Positions 1 to 8,608 of a stretch of DNA of 64,000 nt are shown one piece after another (positions within the stretch are counted from its first letter, which is position 1; each line of letters begins with the position of its first letter). The DNA lies in IMG/VR virus record IMGVR_UViG_3300024262_006558, positions 310,001 through 374,000 of that record; one strand, 5' to 3'. Source of the DNA: a virus. The notes under the pieces were generated by a model, which had not been told where the DNA came from, did no database searches, and saw only the letters and a list, made by a program, of their open reading frames with translations. The translations under genes were made by a program, and so were the position numbers.

Positions 1-274
1 CTCCATTAAGCATTTCAATATAACAAACAGGAGTTCCGCTGTTAGCATTTATCAATACAAAAGAATTATATTTACCTAAAGCATGTCTAGCTGTATCAAT
101 GTCTTCCCAGTGATTTTCCAAATATAATCCATACATTAGATAAGCTTCTAATGTTAATGGCTTTACTAATTGCAAATCATTTTCTTCTATCTCAAGAGCT
201 ATTTGATAATCTTGATCCTGGACTAGTTCTATTTTATCAAAGAAGGATTCATTTTTATCTTGTTCTGAGATCAT
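1..274 (-). CDS. Hypothetical protein, 3' end outside window
   Basis: Reads leftward from an ATG at 274 off the left edge of the window, so only the first 91 residues are visible. They are acidic (start MISEQDKNESFFDKIE) and contain an alpha-helical-looking stretch with LEAYLMYGLYLENHW. I do not recognise a family. The frame is open throughout and the gene lies 10 bases downstream of the stop of the next leftward gene, as expected for an operon member. Confidence 0.6.
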   Translation of the reverse strand, partial: MISEQDKNESFFDKIELVQDQDYQIALEIEENDLQLVKPLTLEAYLMYGLYLENHWEDIDTARHALGKYNSFVLINANSGTPVCYIEMLNG

Positions 275-284
275 AAGAGTTTAT

Positions 285-602
285 TTATATAATTTCTACA
301 GACTTCCAAGTGTCAGTCACCTTCTTGCGGCATACTACAAATTCACGAAGAACGTTTTCAAATATCATGTAATGCACTAATGTATCATCATCATGATCCT
401 CTTCTAGTATGCTAAAAAGATCTTTAACAACATCAGCTTTAGTAAATGTGCTATTCATAACAGAAGGAGCACTCAGATCATAACTATCTGTTATTACTGC
501 TTCTTTTATTAATTTCAATTCAGCAATTGTAATAGTCTCTTTTTCTTTTTCAACCCCGTTAGCGTTAAACACTTTCGTAACTGTTGTAATTGGTCTTTTC
601 AT
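285..602 (-). CDS. Hypothetical acidic protein, 105 aa
   Basis: Small soluble protein of unknown function. The middle carries an acidic run (EEDHDDD) and the C-terminus is basic (VVCRKKVTDTWKSVE). No signal peptide, membrane segment or catalytic motif is visible. Its start overlaps the 3' end of the metallopeptidase-like gene upstream by 38 bases, which suggests translational coupling in one leftward operon. Confidence 0.6.
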   Translation of the reverse strand: MKRPITTVTKVFNANGVEKEKETITIAELKLIKEAVITDSYDLSAPSVMNSTFTKADVVKDLFSILEEDHDDDTLVHYMIFENVLREFVVCRKKVTDTWKSVEII

Positions 603-1266
603 CTTTGTTTATTTGATTTAACATGTAATCGATAAGTCTGTCAGCTTCATCTTCAAGATCTTTGAAGTTATACTCTGAATTTTGCTCGCATATCACTTCA
701 ACAAACTTACTAAAAATATTTGAATTAAACCACATTATTTGGTTTAATTGCTTAATGTCTGGGTTTGAAATTAAACAAGATTTAATTGAAAAATATGTTA
801 CAAGTAGCTCCTCTTCAGCTTCTATGAAATCCATCTCTTCTTGAGTTAAGTCTTCATTTATGGTATGAAACACTTCTCTATTCATTCTTTTAGGGTGCAT
901 AGTGCTATGGCCTAATTCATGAAACATGAGTTGATAATACATTAAAGGGTTTGAAAAAAACCCTTTAGATAAAGTGTGTATCTTGTCATGTTTGGGATGA
1001 TATATAGGATCTTCATAATCTCCAGACATATAAATTATTTTAGGTTTGCCTGACCAATTATCTATTAAGTTTTCTAGAGTTTGATTGGGTTTAAAAGTTT
1101 CTTTACGTTTATTGCTAAATCTTAAAAATACACCGCAACTACCAGTTAAGTTCTTTTTAAACCAACTGAAAATAACTCTTATAAAATAAGGTGTCTTCAC
1201 AGTTTTTCTATGAAGACGTATTAATTGTAAAGTTATAGATATGTTAGGATCAAAATTATTTATCAT
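565..1266 (-). CDS. Zincin-type metallopeptidase (polyvalent-protein/ArdC-like)
   Basis: Carries a clear gluzincin-type motif, FHELGHSTMHPKRMNRE, at about residues 115-131: an HExxH helix followed by a basic NRE segment, then a Glu-rich helix (EAEEELLVTYFSIK) that can supply the third zinc ligand. This arrangement matches the metallopeptidase domain found in phage polyvalent proteins and in ArdC anti-restriction proteins. The roughly 110-residue N-terminal part (KIIYMSGDYEDPIYHPKHDKI) also fits that family. It probably acts in the host cytoplasm on an unknown protein; an anti-restriction or take-over role is inference. It overlaps both neighbours by a few bases. Confidence 0.7.
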   Translation of the reverse strand: MINNFDPNISITLQLIRLHRKTVKTPYFIRVIFSWFKKNLTGSCGVFLRFSNKRKETFKPNQTLENLIDNWSGKPKIIYMSGDYEDPIYHPKHDKIHTLSKGFFSNPLMYYQLMFHELGHSTMHPKRMNREVFHTINEDLTQEEMDFIEAEEELLVTYFSIKSCLISNPDIKQLNQIMWFNSNIFSKFVEVICEQNSEYNFKDLEDEADRLIDYMLNQINKDEKTNYNSYESV

Positions 1267-1846
1267 ATTTATTATTTAATTTATGACCTAAAACTGCCAC
1301 GAATATACACATAACCTCTACCGCTACAAAATCTCTAAAACCATTTCTTGCAGATATGTTTTTTGTATTTTTTATAACTCCTTCTGTAACATTTTGATTG
1401 CCGCTTGCATACTTGGTGATAACTTCAATATTATGTTCTCCATCAACGTTAACTACTTTAATCATTGCTTTTGCTAATACCTTTTTATCTAATCTTCCAT
1501 AAATAGATACATAGGCTTTAGCAAACTCTATATCTTCTTCTGGCCAAGGTTCAGCATATCCAGTAGTAGATATCCCATAGTCTGATTTCATTTTGTCAGA
1601 TATACCTTTAGACATTTCATCAGCAACCCTTTCACTTACACAATTTACCTCTTTTGCATGTAAATAATTTACACCTAAAATGTTTACTTTATGAGTTAAA
1701 TTGTATGCAGTAATACCTCCTTCAAAGAAACTTGATGATCCCGATATACTAGCAAACGCGTCCTGAAGTTTACCTGCAGTAATACTTTCCGCAACAGCTA
1801 CAGTAGCCCCTTCTAAAATTAATAACTTCTTTATGGAATCAATCAT
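1256..1846 (-). CDS. pncC: CinA C-terminal/PncC-like NMN amidohydrolase
   Basis: The protein aligns by eye with the CinA C-terminal domain: TVAVAESITAGKLQDAFAS, then SGSSSFFEGGITAYN, VNILGV, VSERVADEMSKG and GISTTGYAEP. Established members (PncC) hydrolyse nicotinamide mononucleotide to nicotinic acid mononucleotide and ammonia in the NAD+ salvage cycle. The serine and glycine-rich segments expected around the active site are present. At 196 aa it is the stand-alone C-terminal domain with no CinA N-terminal part, plus a tail of about 35 residues. Its presence with two nicotinamidases and a PRPP synthetase elsewhere in the window supports an NAD+ role. The substrate is inferred. Confidence 0.82.
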   Translation of the reverse strand: MIDSIKKLLILEGATVAVAESITAGKLQDAFASISGSSSFFEGGITAYNLTHKVNILGVNYLHAKEVNCVSERVADEMSKGISDKMKSDYGISTTGYAEPWPEEDIEFAKAYVSIYGRLDKKVLAKAMIKVVNVDGEHNIEVITKYASGNQNVTEGVIKNTKNISARNGFRDFVAVEVMCIFVAVLGHKLNNKYDK

Positions 1847-2156
1847 CCTTTTCTTGTTTTAAGTCTCTCATAAGCCCTCTGTATGCTCCTATATTTGTTA
1901 ACAAGGAGAAAAGTCCAGTTCCTACAAACAGAAGACATATTATTTCAGGTCTAGCTGTTTTATTTTCTTGATCCATTTCATAATGAGACACGAAAGTTTT
2001 CACCACAGACATGTATGGAACTTTTTGTTTATTGTCATGCTCTATTCTAAGCTTCATAGTGTAGAAGAATAGGGCTAATGAAACATATCCTAAACTAAAC
2101 CAAATTATTACAATTATAATAGCGGTCACGCTAATTGTTGTCGATATCATATTCAA
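1839..2156 (-). CDS. Small membrane protein, 105 aa
   Basis: Two hydrophobic segments are visible: an N-terminal one (about residues 8-32, IIIVIIWFSLGYVSLALFFY) and a second near residue 72 (IICLLFVGTGLFSLL). They are separated by a basic loop, and the protein ends in a charged tail. Function unknown. It overlaps pncC downstream and the phosphatase-like gene upstream, so it is one link in a tightly packed leftward operon. Confidence 0.6.
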   Translation of the reverse strand: MNMISTTISVTAIIIVIIWFSLGYVSLALFFYTMKLRIEHDNKQKVPYMSVVKTFVSHYEMDQENKTARPEIICLLFVGTGLFSLLTNIGAYRGLMRDLKQEKDD

Positions 2157-2502
2157 TTCCTTTTTTTAATGCGATTTGTAAAGCGGAAACTAGTTTAGCG
2201 TCTCCATATGCAAATAATGGAGGCACATATAAAGTGACAAGTTTCTTATCAAACTTCTTTTTCCATAATGTTGATATGAAAATCTCAGCCATTGGTTCAA
2301 AGACAAATACTTTATCAGCCCACTCTAACATTTCTTCCGTAACAAATTTAGCCCCTTCCCAATAATCTCTTTTTGTAATTTCTACATCAACAGGACTAAC
2401 TCCAGCAGAATCATGCTCATCCTTCATATACATCTCAGACATTATATCTAAAGCTGTACGGGATGTGTTTCTATTTGATGAGCAGATGTATAAGTACCTC
2501 AT
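2131..2502 (-). CDS. Low-MW protein tyrosine phosphatase-like, altered P-loop
   Basis: Overall resembles predicted low-molecular-weight tyrosine phosphatases of the COG4551 type: an N-terminal catalytic-loop region YICSSNRNTSRTA, then DSAGVSP, a WADKVFVFE segment, and a C-terminal proline-rich region where family members read LDIPD (here LYVPPLFAYGD). The catalytic signature should be C-x5-R. Here the Arg is displaced (CSSNRNTSR is C-x7-R), so catalysis is doubtful. It could be a binding-only or re-engineered member. It overlaps both neighbours slightly. Confidence 0.6.
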   Translation of the reverse strand: MRYLYICSSNRNTSRTALDIMSEMYMKDEHDSAGVSPVDVEITKRDYWEGAKFVTEEMLEWADKVFVFEPMAEIFISTLWKKKFDKKLVTLYVPPLFAYGDAKLVSALQIALKKGIEYDIDNN

Positions 2503-3017
2503 TATTTTTCTGGTCCAGAAATAGCTTTTTTACCAAACTTAAACAAGGCAATCAAAACTACAATTATAATTGCAAATGTAATAAATGAACCTCCGAAGAA
2601 TAAGAATATTCTTGTCTTTACAATTATAAGAGCTATCACAAACACTGTTGTTAACATTAAATATAATCCTCTAAGTTTTTCAAATCCTGGAACATATTTC
2701 ATGTTAACATTTTTCTTGATGATAGTCATCGTTATAAACATAGATATAATTGGCAGTATTGTACTAACTAATTCCATGTTAAGTATATTTCCTTTAACAA
2801 AGAACATGGTATATGCTATAATAACCACCGCAAATACTCCAGGAAGTGATGTTAAATATACCAACAGACTATACACATATCTATGAGGCCTTGCATGACC
2901 ATTTTCACCTGCTATTAACTTTGCATATACTAAAGCTGTTAGAGGTATTGCAGTTAGCAAAATGAATATAAGTAATGTGTATTGAGATAGCAATACAATT
3001 AGATCATTGATTGTCAT
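2502..3017 (-). CDS. Multi-pass membrane protein, 171 aa
   Basis: About five hydrophobic helices can be drawn: residues 9-35, 48-75, 82-98, 115-135 and 140-162. A short basic loop (KKNVNMKYVPGFEKLRG) follows the third and a lysine-rich end (KFGKKAISGPEK) follows the last. No transporter or holin signature is recognisable, and it is too long and too polytopic for a typical holin. It shares a base with the next gene's start. Confidence 0.6.
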   Translation of the reverse strand: MTINDLIVLLSQYTLLIFILLTAIPLTALVYAKLIAGENGHARPHRYVYSLLVYLTSLPGVFAVVIIAYTMFFVKGNILNMELVSTILPIISMFITMTIIKKNVNMKYVPGFEKLRGLYLMLTTVFVIALIIVKTRIFLFFGGSFITFAIIIVVLIALFKFGKKAISGPEK

Positions 3018-3028
3018 AGTTCTTATTG

Positions 3029-3784
3029 TTAAAAGGTTAATGATGCGACAAAATATACGGGACTAGTTCCAACTCCTGGCACATCTGCAATGTTAATGTG
3101 ATTAGGACTAAGTATTAAAGATGTGGATAAAACAGAAGAGAATTCTTTTAGGCTCAACTTTTTAATTGTAGTAATACCAACATTTGTAACTCCTCTTTTG
3201 TCCATGAAATTTAAATAACTAGATCCAGTTAAAAAACCAGTAAAGACTGATATATTATCGTTAATGAATACAGTAGTTTGAATATAAACACCATCAGTAT
3301 TATCTATTGAAGAACTGTAGATATTGTAACCAATCAAGATCTCAACTGATTCTTTCCATAAGTATCTTGCTTGAGCTTCAATGTAATGCTGAGTACCACT
3401 TCCATATTCAAAGTAGTTATCTAAACTATCATGAGAATTAAAAAAATAATAATCATCTATTGTCAAGGAAAGATTATCTAATATGTCATAACTAGCATAC
3501 ATCTCTAAAGTGTTGCCATAACCAACTCTAGTTCCATTAGAAGTAACCACTCCAAAAGCTCCAATATTTAATTTGCAATAATTAAAATTCATCAAACCTT
3601 GAAGTGATGGCGAATCTCCAAAGCTAATTCCTCTCCACACATTTCTAGTAGCAAATGCTAATGATGAAGTTGTTTCTAATTTAACTTTTAGCGTATCTGA
3701 AACATTTAAAGAATCTTCTTGGATTCTTGCAAATGAAAATGTGACTGTTAATAAAGCAAATGTAATTAATAAGATGTTTTTCAT
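3029..3784 (-). CDS. Exported outer-membrane beta-barrel protein
   Basis: Residues 1-19 form a standard signal peptide (MKNILLITFALLTVTFSFA). The mature part alternates polar and hydrophobic residues in many short strands (for example LSLTIDDYYFF, YIEAQARYLW, VYIQTTVFI) and ends in a terminal Phe, the usual BAM recognition signal. The NVWRGISFGDSPSLQG segment resembles the bacterial Gcw_chp family (TIGR02001), an outer-membrane protein of unknown function. A phage-encoded outer-membrane protein may alter the infected cell surface, for example by superinfection exclusion; that is inference. Confidence 0.68.
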   Translation of the reverse strand: MKNILLITFALLTVTFSFARIQEDSLNVSDTLKVKLETTSSLAFATRNVWRGISFGDSPSLQGLMNFNYCKLNIGAFGVVTSNGTRVGYGNTLEMYASYDILDNLSLTIDDYYFFNSHDSLDNYFEYGSGTQHYIEAQARYLWKESVEILIGYNIYSSSIDNTDGVYIQTTVFINDNISVFTGFLTGSSYLNFMDKRGVTNVGITTIKKLSLKEFSSVLSTSLILSPNHINIADVPGVGTSPVYFVASLTF

Positions 3785-3791
3785 ATAGTTT

Positions 3792-4730
3792 TTAATTTAA
3801 TTTTAAATTCATTTTAACTTGTGCCCAGACAATCTCCTTGAACTTGTCTGATTCATGATCTTTCCACATACTAAACATTACTTTAGGATATCTACATGTC
3901 TTAAAGTATTCAGCGTATTCACGTGGACTTTCTCTTTCTTGATATTCCGATTCACATATGGAGATGATATCATCATACTCTTCAATTGAACTTTCAACAT
4001 CTTGCTGAGCCCACCAAGGGACAGATTTTTCTATTGCTAGTTTTACACTATCATCTAAAGCTGTTATTATGCCATGCTTGTTGCTGTACAATACAACTTT
4101 ATTAACTCCTTTCACTAAAACCTCTCTATAGGTGGTGCTCTTGTTCTTTCTATAAAGAATCTCATCATCACCCTCTCTTATTTGTCGAGTCATTTTAGCA
4201 AAATCGGATTTATCTATTTCAATACCCCATCTTTCCTGAGCTCTCTTTATTGTATGTTTTAGATTGTAGTCATCAAAGTCGTCATTGACTACGGCTTCAA
4301 AATATCTTTGAGGCAACACTCCTTTTCTAGTGTTGCATACGCTACACATTGGCTGGTAATTATCCATTTCATCAAGACCTCCATTGGCTTTAGCTAAAAT
4401 ATGGTCTTTAGTCATTAAAATTTCTCTTCCTATATAATCTTTAGCATACACGTTAAAATGCCAATCATTGTATATTGTTTTCTTTGGGCCTGGAGTTCTT
4501 TCCATTGCAACAAAGTCAGCTTCAGCTCCACATGAAACGCAGGTACATCCTTTTATTTTAAGAACTTGAAGAGTATCCCAATCCATAGGCATTAATACTC
4601 CATCATATTCTTTTACGGCAAACTTACCATCAAGAGAAACAAATGGAATAACCTCATCTAGTGAGTAAACCTTCTTTCTAATCATAGATGTGTTTTTATG
4701 ATTTCTTTTACTTGTTAGTTTTTTATCCAT
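3792..4730 (-). CDS. HNH endonuclease
   Basis: Has a zinc-knuckle HNH module in the middle third: a CTCVSC pair, then ILMTKDHILAKANGG with the catalytic DH, then a DNYQPMCSVCNTRKG segment holding the Asn and the second CxxC. This is the layout of free-standing HNH nucleases in phages, which act in homing or in DNA processing. The other parts (basic N-terminus, acidic C-terminus) are not recognisable. It lies in line with its neighbours rather than antisense, and a terminator hairpin lies just upstream of its start, so it heads its own transcription unit. Confidence 0.78.
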   Translation of the reverse strand: MDKKLTSKRNHKNTSMIRKKVYSLDEVIPFVSLDGKFAVKEYDGVLMPMDWDTLQVLKIKGCTCVSCGAEADFVAMERTPGPKKTIYNDWHFNVYAKDYIGREILMTKDHILAKANGGLDEMDNYQPMCSVCNTRKGVLPQRYFEAVVNDDFDDYNLKHTIKRAQERWGIEIDKSDFAKMTRQIREGDDEILYRKNKSTTYREVLVKGVNKVVLYSNKHGIITALDDSVKLAIEKSVPWWAQQDVESSIEEYDDIISICESEYQERESPREYAEYFKTCRYPKVMFSMWKDHESDKFKEIVWAQVKMNLKLN

Positions 4731-4742
4731 GCTTTCTAAACG

Positions 4743-4770
4743 AAAAAAGCAACAAAATGTTGCTTTTTTT
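4743..4770 (-). terminator. Rho-independent terminator after the AAA ATPase gene
   Basis: Inverted repeat AAGCAACA / TGTTGCTT flanked by A and T runs. Read leftward it is a hairpin followed by TTTTTT, placed just after the AAA ATPase stop and before the HNH gene start. Confidence 0.75.
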
Positions 4771-4785
4771 GAAACTTAATTAGAA

Positions 4786-6150
4786 TTAATGTTTAAAACC
4801 AGCTGATTCCTTCTCTTGGTTATACTCATCTTCATCAAGAGAGAATATTTCACTAAGCCTAGTGTCTTGAGTTATCAATTCTGAATCAAACCCTATTTTA
4901 TCTGCTAATTTCTTAGCTTTTTCTATATCCAAAGCTTTGAATTCATATTTAGAGATCAATCTTCCTTTTCTAAGTAAAGCTTGATCGATCTTCCCTATAT
5001 CTGCATTGAAAGTGCATAAAACCTGAATACTAAGCGCATCAGATAAGATTCCATCAGAAAGATTAAGAAGGTTGGCCACTGCTGCTTGATTTCCTCCCGC
5101 TGATTCCCCTCTACTTAAAATAGCATTCTCTGCATCTTCTATTACTAATATAGAATTAGAGTGTTGCATAAGAAATGCTATAAACTCTGGTCTACTAATA
5201 GAAGCTGTTAAATCTGGTGGTATATAAATAACTTTCTTGGTCATAACACTTAATAAGTGTTTAATTAAAGTTGTTTTACCTGTACCTGGAGCTCCATGAA
5301 ACATGACAATACCTTTATCTTTAGGAGTGTTTAATCTCTCAATAATTTTTTCATACTCAGGCATAAAATCATCATTGTAATTCAAAGTCAAATCCATTTT
5401 AGGATCTTTAATGTCATAACTAACAAGATCATATCCATTACTTGTTTGGATTACAATATTAATAGTAGATTTCTTTGAATCTTGTGTTTTAATCTTAGCG
5501 CTGCTGAACGTATTCATCAAATCACCTGCAATTACCGCATCATCTTCGCTGTGTATTAAAATGACATCAGCCTTACAAGCAATGTTAATGTTATCGCTTT
5601 TAATTATATCTTCACTATCATCAAAACTACAATCTCGTGAAGGCGCTATTGTCAGTTTTATGTAGAAAAGTTTATTTTTAAAAGTTAATTCAGCAACTAC
5701 CGCATTGGGATATTTGAAATCTTTAATTTCAGCTTCTGGTATTGATTCTATTGATCCATAAATTTTTTTACTTGATGAATCTGTAATAGGCGCATCCTCA
5801 CTTAATCCACAACTAGTATGAGTAATGTTGGTGATTGTAAACCCTTCAAATGTTTTCAAAATCTCTAACAAAGATTCATAATGATAATATTTATGACCAG
5901 AAAATGTAAATGATGGATAAGTGCCAAAATCAATAATCCATTTTTGGACATATGGAAACACAGACCCCTTGGATGTGTCTAAAGATGATATATAAGCTGC
6001 TTTCTTTTCGTCCATTTTTTCTATAAGTTGTGAAAATTTATTTTTTGAGTTTTCTTGAGATATAGACACTTGTCTATCGTAAATAGTTAGTTGATTAGCC
6101 TTATCACTATCGTACATCTCTGCCCTTTCATTTGTTATATGTGAAATCAT
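4786..6150 (-). CDS. AAA+ ATPase, BCS1/classical AAA type
   Basis: The C-terminal half has a full AAA core: Walker A FHGAPGTGKTTL near residue 283, Walker B SILVIEDAENAIL near 335, sensor-1 region VLCTFNADIG, and the arginine-bearing LLRKGRLISKYEF. The N-terminal 260 residues hold no motif I recognise and may be the substrate-recognition part. A role as a remodelling ATPase for a phage or host complex is inferred. A second AAA protein of different design lies at 36226-37323. Confidence 0.8.
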   Translation of the reverse strand: MISHITNERAEMYDSDKANQLTIYDRQVSISQENSKNKFSQLIEKMDEKKAAYISSLDTSKGSVFPYVQKWIIDFGTYPSFTFSGHKYYHYESLLEILKTFEGFTITNITHTSCGLSEDAPITDSSSKKIYGSIESIPEAEIKDFKYPNAVVAELTFKNKLFYIKLTIAPSRDCSFDDSEDIIKSDNINIACKADVILIHSEDDAVIAGDLMNTFSSAKIKTQDSKKSTINIVIQTSNGYDLVSYDIKDPKMDLTLNYNDDFMPEYEKIIERLNTPKDKGIVMFHGAPGTGKTTLIKHLLSVMTKKVIYIPPDLTASISRPEFIAFLMQHSNSILVIEDAENAILSRGESAGGNQAAVANLLNLSDGILSDALSIQVLCTFNADIGKIDQALLRKGRLISKYEFKALDIEKAKKLADKIGFDSELITQDTRLSEIFSLDEDEYNQEKESAGFKH

Positions 6151-6151
6151 A

Positions 6152-6400
6152 TTATTTCCTCCTGCCTTGCTGTTTACGTAAAGTGTTCATGAAAATATGT
6201 TTAGATTTATCTATTTCTTTTTTTCTTGCAGACCTCTTTCCAAATTCCCACCATTCTGGTTCAGAAGAAACTCCAGAGAAGTCTTTAGAGCTTAAATTGA
6301 AATTATTAGATGCTACTCTCTTGTCCTGTTTATTTTTTTGCTTCTGATAAGCTTTATATAAAACCGCTGCAATTATTATTATTAATAATATTTTAAACAT
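6152..6400 (-). CDS. Small single-pass membrane protein, 82 aa
   Basis: An N-terminal hydrophobic helix (ILLIIIIAAVLYKAY) is followed by a long positively charged cytoplasmic-type tail (KRSARKKEIDKSKHIF, then RKQQGRRK). Function unknown. The stop is one base from the AAA gene start and the start overlaps the upstream gene, so it is co-transcribed. Confidence 0.55.
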   Translation of the reverse strand: MFKILLIIIIAAVLYKAYQKQKNKQDKRVASNNFNLSSKDFSGVSSEPEWWEFGKRSARKKEIDKSKHIFMNTLRKQQGRRK

Positions 6401-6728
6401 TTTTGTTTCTTTTAAGTTTATCTAATAACTTCCAACTATATTCATCTTCTTTATTAAAAGAAAGGTTAATAGTACACACCTTACATTTAGCATCTAATAG
6501 AATAGTGTTAATAGTATCGCCATCAACTCTCTCTTTTTCGCACTGATCTTCATTATATAAGAATGTGCATGTAGCAAAACTAGTGTAACCATCTTCTATC
6601 CATTTCCAATAAGGACATATGATTAAAGGAGTGTTTTCCTCATTTAGCCCTTCCACATTCACAGCCTGGTCTATGTCTATTTTATAACAATATGGACCTC
6701 TTGGTATTTTACTTTCCTCTTTTGCCAT
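6393..6728 (-). CDS. Hypothetical Cys-rich protein, 111 aa
   Basis: I start it at the ATG at 6728 (MAKEESKIPRGPYCYK) rather than a TTG 33 bases upstream. Five or more cysteines occur in spaced positions (PYCYK, IICPYW, ATCTFL, QCEK, KCKVC), suggesting a metal-bound or disulphide fold, perhaps a small zinc protein. No family is recognised. The last eight bases overlap the membrane protein gene downstream. Confidence 0.5.
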   Translation of the reverse strand: MAKEESKIPRGPYCYKIDIDQAVNVEGLNEENTPLIICPYWKWIEDGYTSFATCTFLYNEDQCEKERVDGDTINTILLDAKCKVCTINLSFNKEDEYSWKLLDKLKRNKNV

Positions 6729-6766
6729 TTTATCACCTATTTTAAAAAGTGAATTTACCAAAATAT

Positions 6767-6982
6767 CTACAAATCTTTATGATAGTCTGCCGTCATTTGC
6801 ATAATAATTATAGACTTCTTAATATTAAGCTTTCTATTATCATCCAAATCTTTGCTATAAATCTCATCAACATTGGAGACCCATTCCTCATTTGCTTTAG
6901 CTTTAACCTTTTTTGCACTTCTTTGTGAGGCGCATATTCCATTATCATATGATTCTAATTGACCCTCAAATATAAGGTTGTT
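6767..6982 (-). pseudogene. Decapitated ORF with coding-like sequence but no start codon
   Basis: This frame is open for 71 codons between stops and reads like a real protein (LIFEGQLESYDNGICASQRS, then a basic stretch, then NEEWVSNVDEIYSKDL). It has no ATG, GTG or TTG until near its C-terminus. It would be the first gene of the leftward run ending at 6393. The promoter of the rightward cassette begins where its N-terminus should be. Most simply it is a gene cut off by arrival of that cassette; an unusual start codon is the alternative. Confidence 0.4.
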
Positions 6983-7002
6983 TTATTTTAATCACAACAA
7001 AG

Positions 7003-7034
7003 TTTGCTAAAAAGTTTTCTAATTTCTATTTTTG
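7003..7034 (+). promoter_or_regulatory. Bacteroidota-type promoter, leaderless
   Basis: TTTG at 7003-7006 and TATTTTTG at 7027-7034 with a 20-base spacer, matching the Bacteroidota consensus TTTG-N19-TAnnTTTG. The ATG of the rightward gene follows four bases after the -7 box, so the transcript would start at or next to the start codon. Confidence 0.6.
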
Positions 7035-7038
7035 TATC

Positions 7039-7584
7039 ATGACAAGAAAAGAGTTAGAGGCCTTAATACAATTAAATGGATTTAATGCAATTTATCTTCA
7101 AAAATCTATTCCAATGGACTTTGTAGAGGACTATATTGAATTTTTGGATATCCCATACCTTTTCTATATGGGATATTTAACTCATGACTTCGCTGATAAA
7201 AACAGGTGTGAGATAGAAGAATTCATTGGAGCAGGAGGGGTTAATGTGTATCTTAACCTGCAGGAATATACACATAAATATTTCAAAAAGGAATTAAGCG
7301 TTAAGAATTACGGACTACCTAAACAAAACTCGCAAAACATTTCAAAAACAGGAGTGAAGCTACAACTTGATTATGGTGACTATGAAATCACTTTTTCAAT
7401 AAACAATAACACTATAACTATATACTTCGAGTTATCACGCTTACCAAAAAATGCGGCTTTAGCTAACGTGTCATTTACCAATACCACACAAATTAAATCT
7501 GAAAATTTTGATGAAGACACATTTCTTCAGACAATTAATGGCGCATTAATAGGAATTATGTGGAATTTATATTTTGATTTCTAA
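7039..7584 (+). CDS. Hypothetical protein, 181 aa, first gene of rightward cassette
   Basis: Soluble protein of unknown function with no motif I recognise. The C-terminal half is rich in beta-strand-like sequence (YEITFSINNNTITIYFEL, IGIMWNLYFDF). It opens a four-gene rightward block that contrasts with the leftward genes on both sides, and it is preceded by a Bacteroidota-type promoter. Confidence 0.6.
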   Translation: MTRKELEALIQLNGFNAIYLQKSIPMDFVEDYIEFLDIPYLFYMGYLTHDFADKNRCEIEEFIGAGGVNVYLNLQEYTHKYFKKELSVKNYGLPKQNSQNISKTGVKLQLDYGDYEITFSINNNTITIYFELSRLPKNAALANVSFTNTTQIKSENFDEDTFLQTINGALIGIMWNLYFDF

Positions 7585-7607
7585 ATATAAACTATTAAAT
7601 TTACCTT

Positions 7608-7976
7608 ATGACAAGAGAAGAATTCGTAGATAAAGTAGGGGTAGCAAACAGAGCTATTGAAAGTACTACTAATTTACTAAACGAGATGATTCGAAAAAGA
7701 GATGAATCACTTTACATATACATCAAAGAAAATAAAAAATATAGCGCTGGAGACAGAGTTAGAGTATATAAGTTTGAAGGTGATGTACTTGATGAAAAAA
7801 CCGAGTTAGGAATCGGTTATGTAGATGATATTTTCGTAGACAATGCTGACGGTCTTATTATTTACCAAATTTCAAAAGAAATAAATAAAGAAAAAAGCAC
7901 TACCAGATTTTTTAATGAATTTGGTTGTGATATTGAGTGTTACAAAGAATATAATATGTTAATTGATAAATTATGA
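7608..7976 (+). CDS. Hypothetical protein, 122 aa
   Basis: Begins MTREEFVDKVGVANRAIE with a helical N-terminal third, then beta-type sequence with KKYSAGDRVRVYKFEG that looks like a small barrel. Not recognised. Its stop overlaps the next start as ATGA, so translation is coupled to the following gene. Confidence 0.6.
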   Translation: MTREEFVDKVGVANRAIESTTNLLNEMIRKRDESLYIYIKENKKYSAGDRVRVYKFEGDVLDEKTELGIGYVDDIFVDNADGLIIYQISKEINKEKSTTRFFNEFGCDIECYKEYNMLIDKL

Positions 7977-8608
7977 GTTCTACAAAAAAAATGAACAAAG
8001 AAGAAGCTATAGCTTATGCTAAAAAAATAGCAACACAAGACTTGTTAAAGATGGCTAAAAAAGGCTCCGATGGAGAATCTTATGACTGGACTTTCTTGTC
8101 TACTTATTTTGCATTACCAGAATTCTTCATGGAAGAATTTGCATCAGAGCTTGACTGGGAAGCTGTGTCTGTCTATCAGCCTATGGCTCAAAGTTTCATG
8201 AGAAACTTTAAAGAAGACATTATTTGGAAAGAGGCAACTCTAACTCAACATATGGATGAAGATTTCATAGAAGAGATGAAAGATTTTATAGATTTTGATG
8301 TTTTGTTTTACAGTAGAGTTTTATCTCGCGAGTTTCTTGAGAAGCATATCCATAGATTCAAAAACTGGATCAAAAACTGTCATGAGGATTCTAAAACAGA
8401 ATACTCTATCTCAAAACAAGAAGATTGGTATAAATGTGCGGAAGGAGCTAAATTAAAAAATAACTTATTCATCAATTTAAGAACTGTTGGAGCTCTTTGT
8501 CTTCATGAAGAAGACTATGAAAATGAAGTTTCTATGGGGGATATTTATGATTTAATACAATCATCACAAAAAGTGATGGAAGAAGAAACTGAAAAAGAAA
8601 ATAATTAA
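7973..8608 (+). CDS. Repeat protein with DW/YQ helical repeats
   Basis: Shows a degenerate repeat of about 22-24 residues: an F(x)EEF or FI start, a DW or W(x)xV core, then YQP or TQH, as in FMEEFASELDWEAVSVYQP and FMRNFKEDIIWKEATLTQH. Repeats of this style recur in phage and large-virus proteins of unknown function and probably stack as alpha-helices for protein binding. The C-terminal half is different and ends in an acidic tail (MEEETEKENN). The same repeat style occurs in the next gene and in the protein at 34710-35840. Confidence 0.6.
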   Translation: MSSTKKMNKEEAIAYAKKIATQDLLKMAKKGSDGESYDWTFLSTYFALPEFFMEEFASELDWEAVSVYQPMAQSFMRNFKEDIIWKEATLTQHMDEDFIEEMKDFIDFDVLFYSRVLSREFLEKHIHRFKNWIKNCHEDSKTEYSISKQEDWYKCAEGAKLKNNLFINLRTVGALCLHEEDYENEVSMGDIYDLIQSSQKVMEEETEKENN

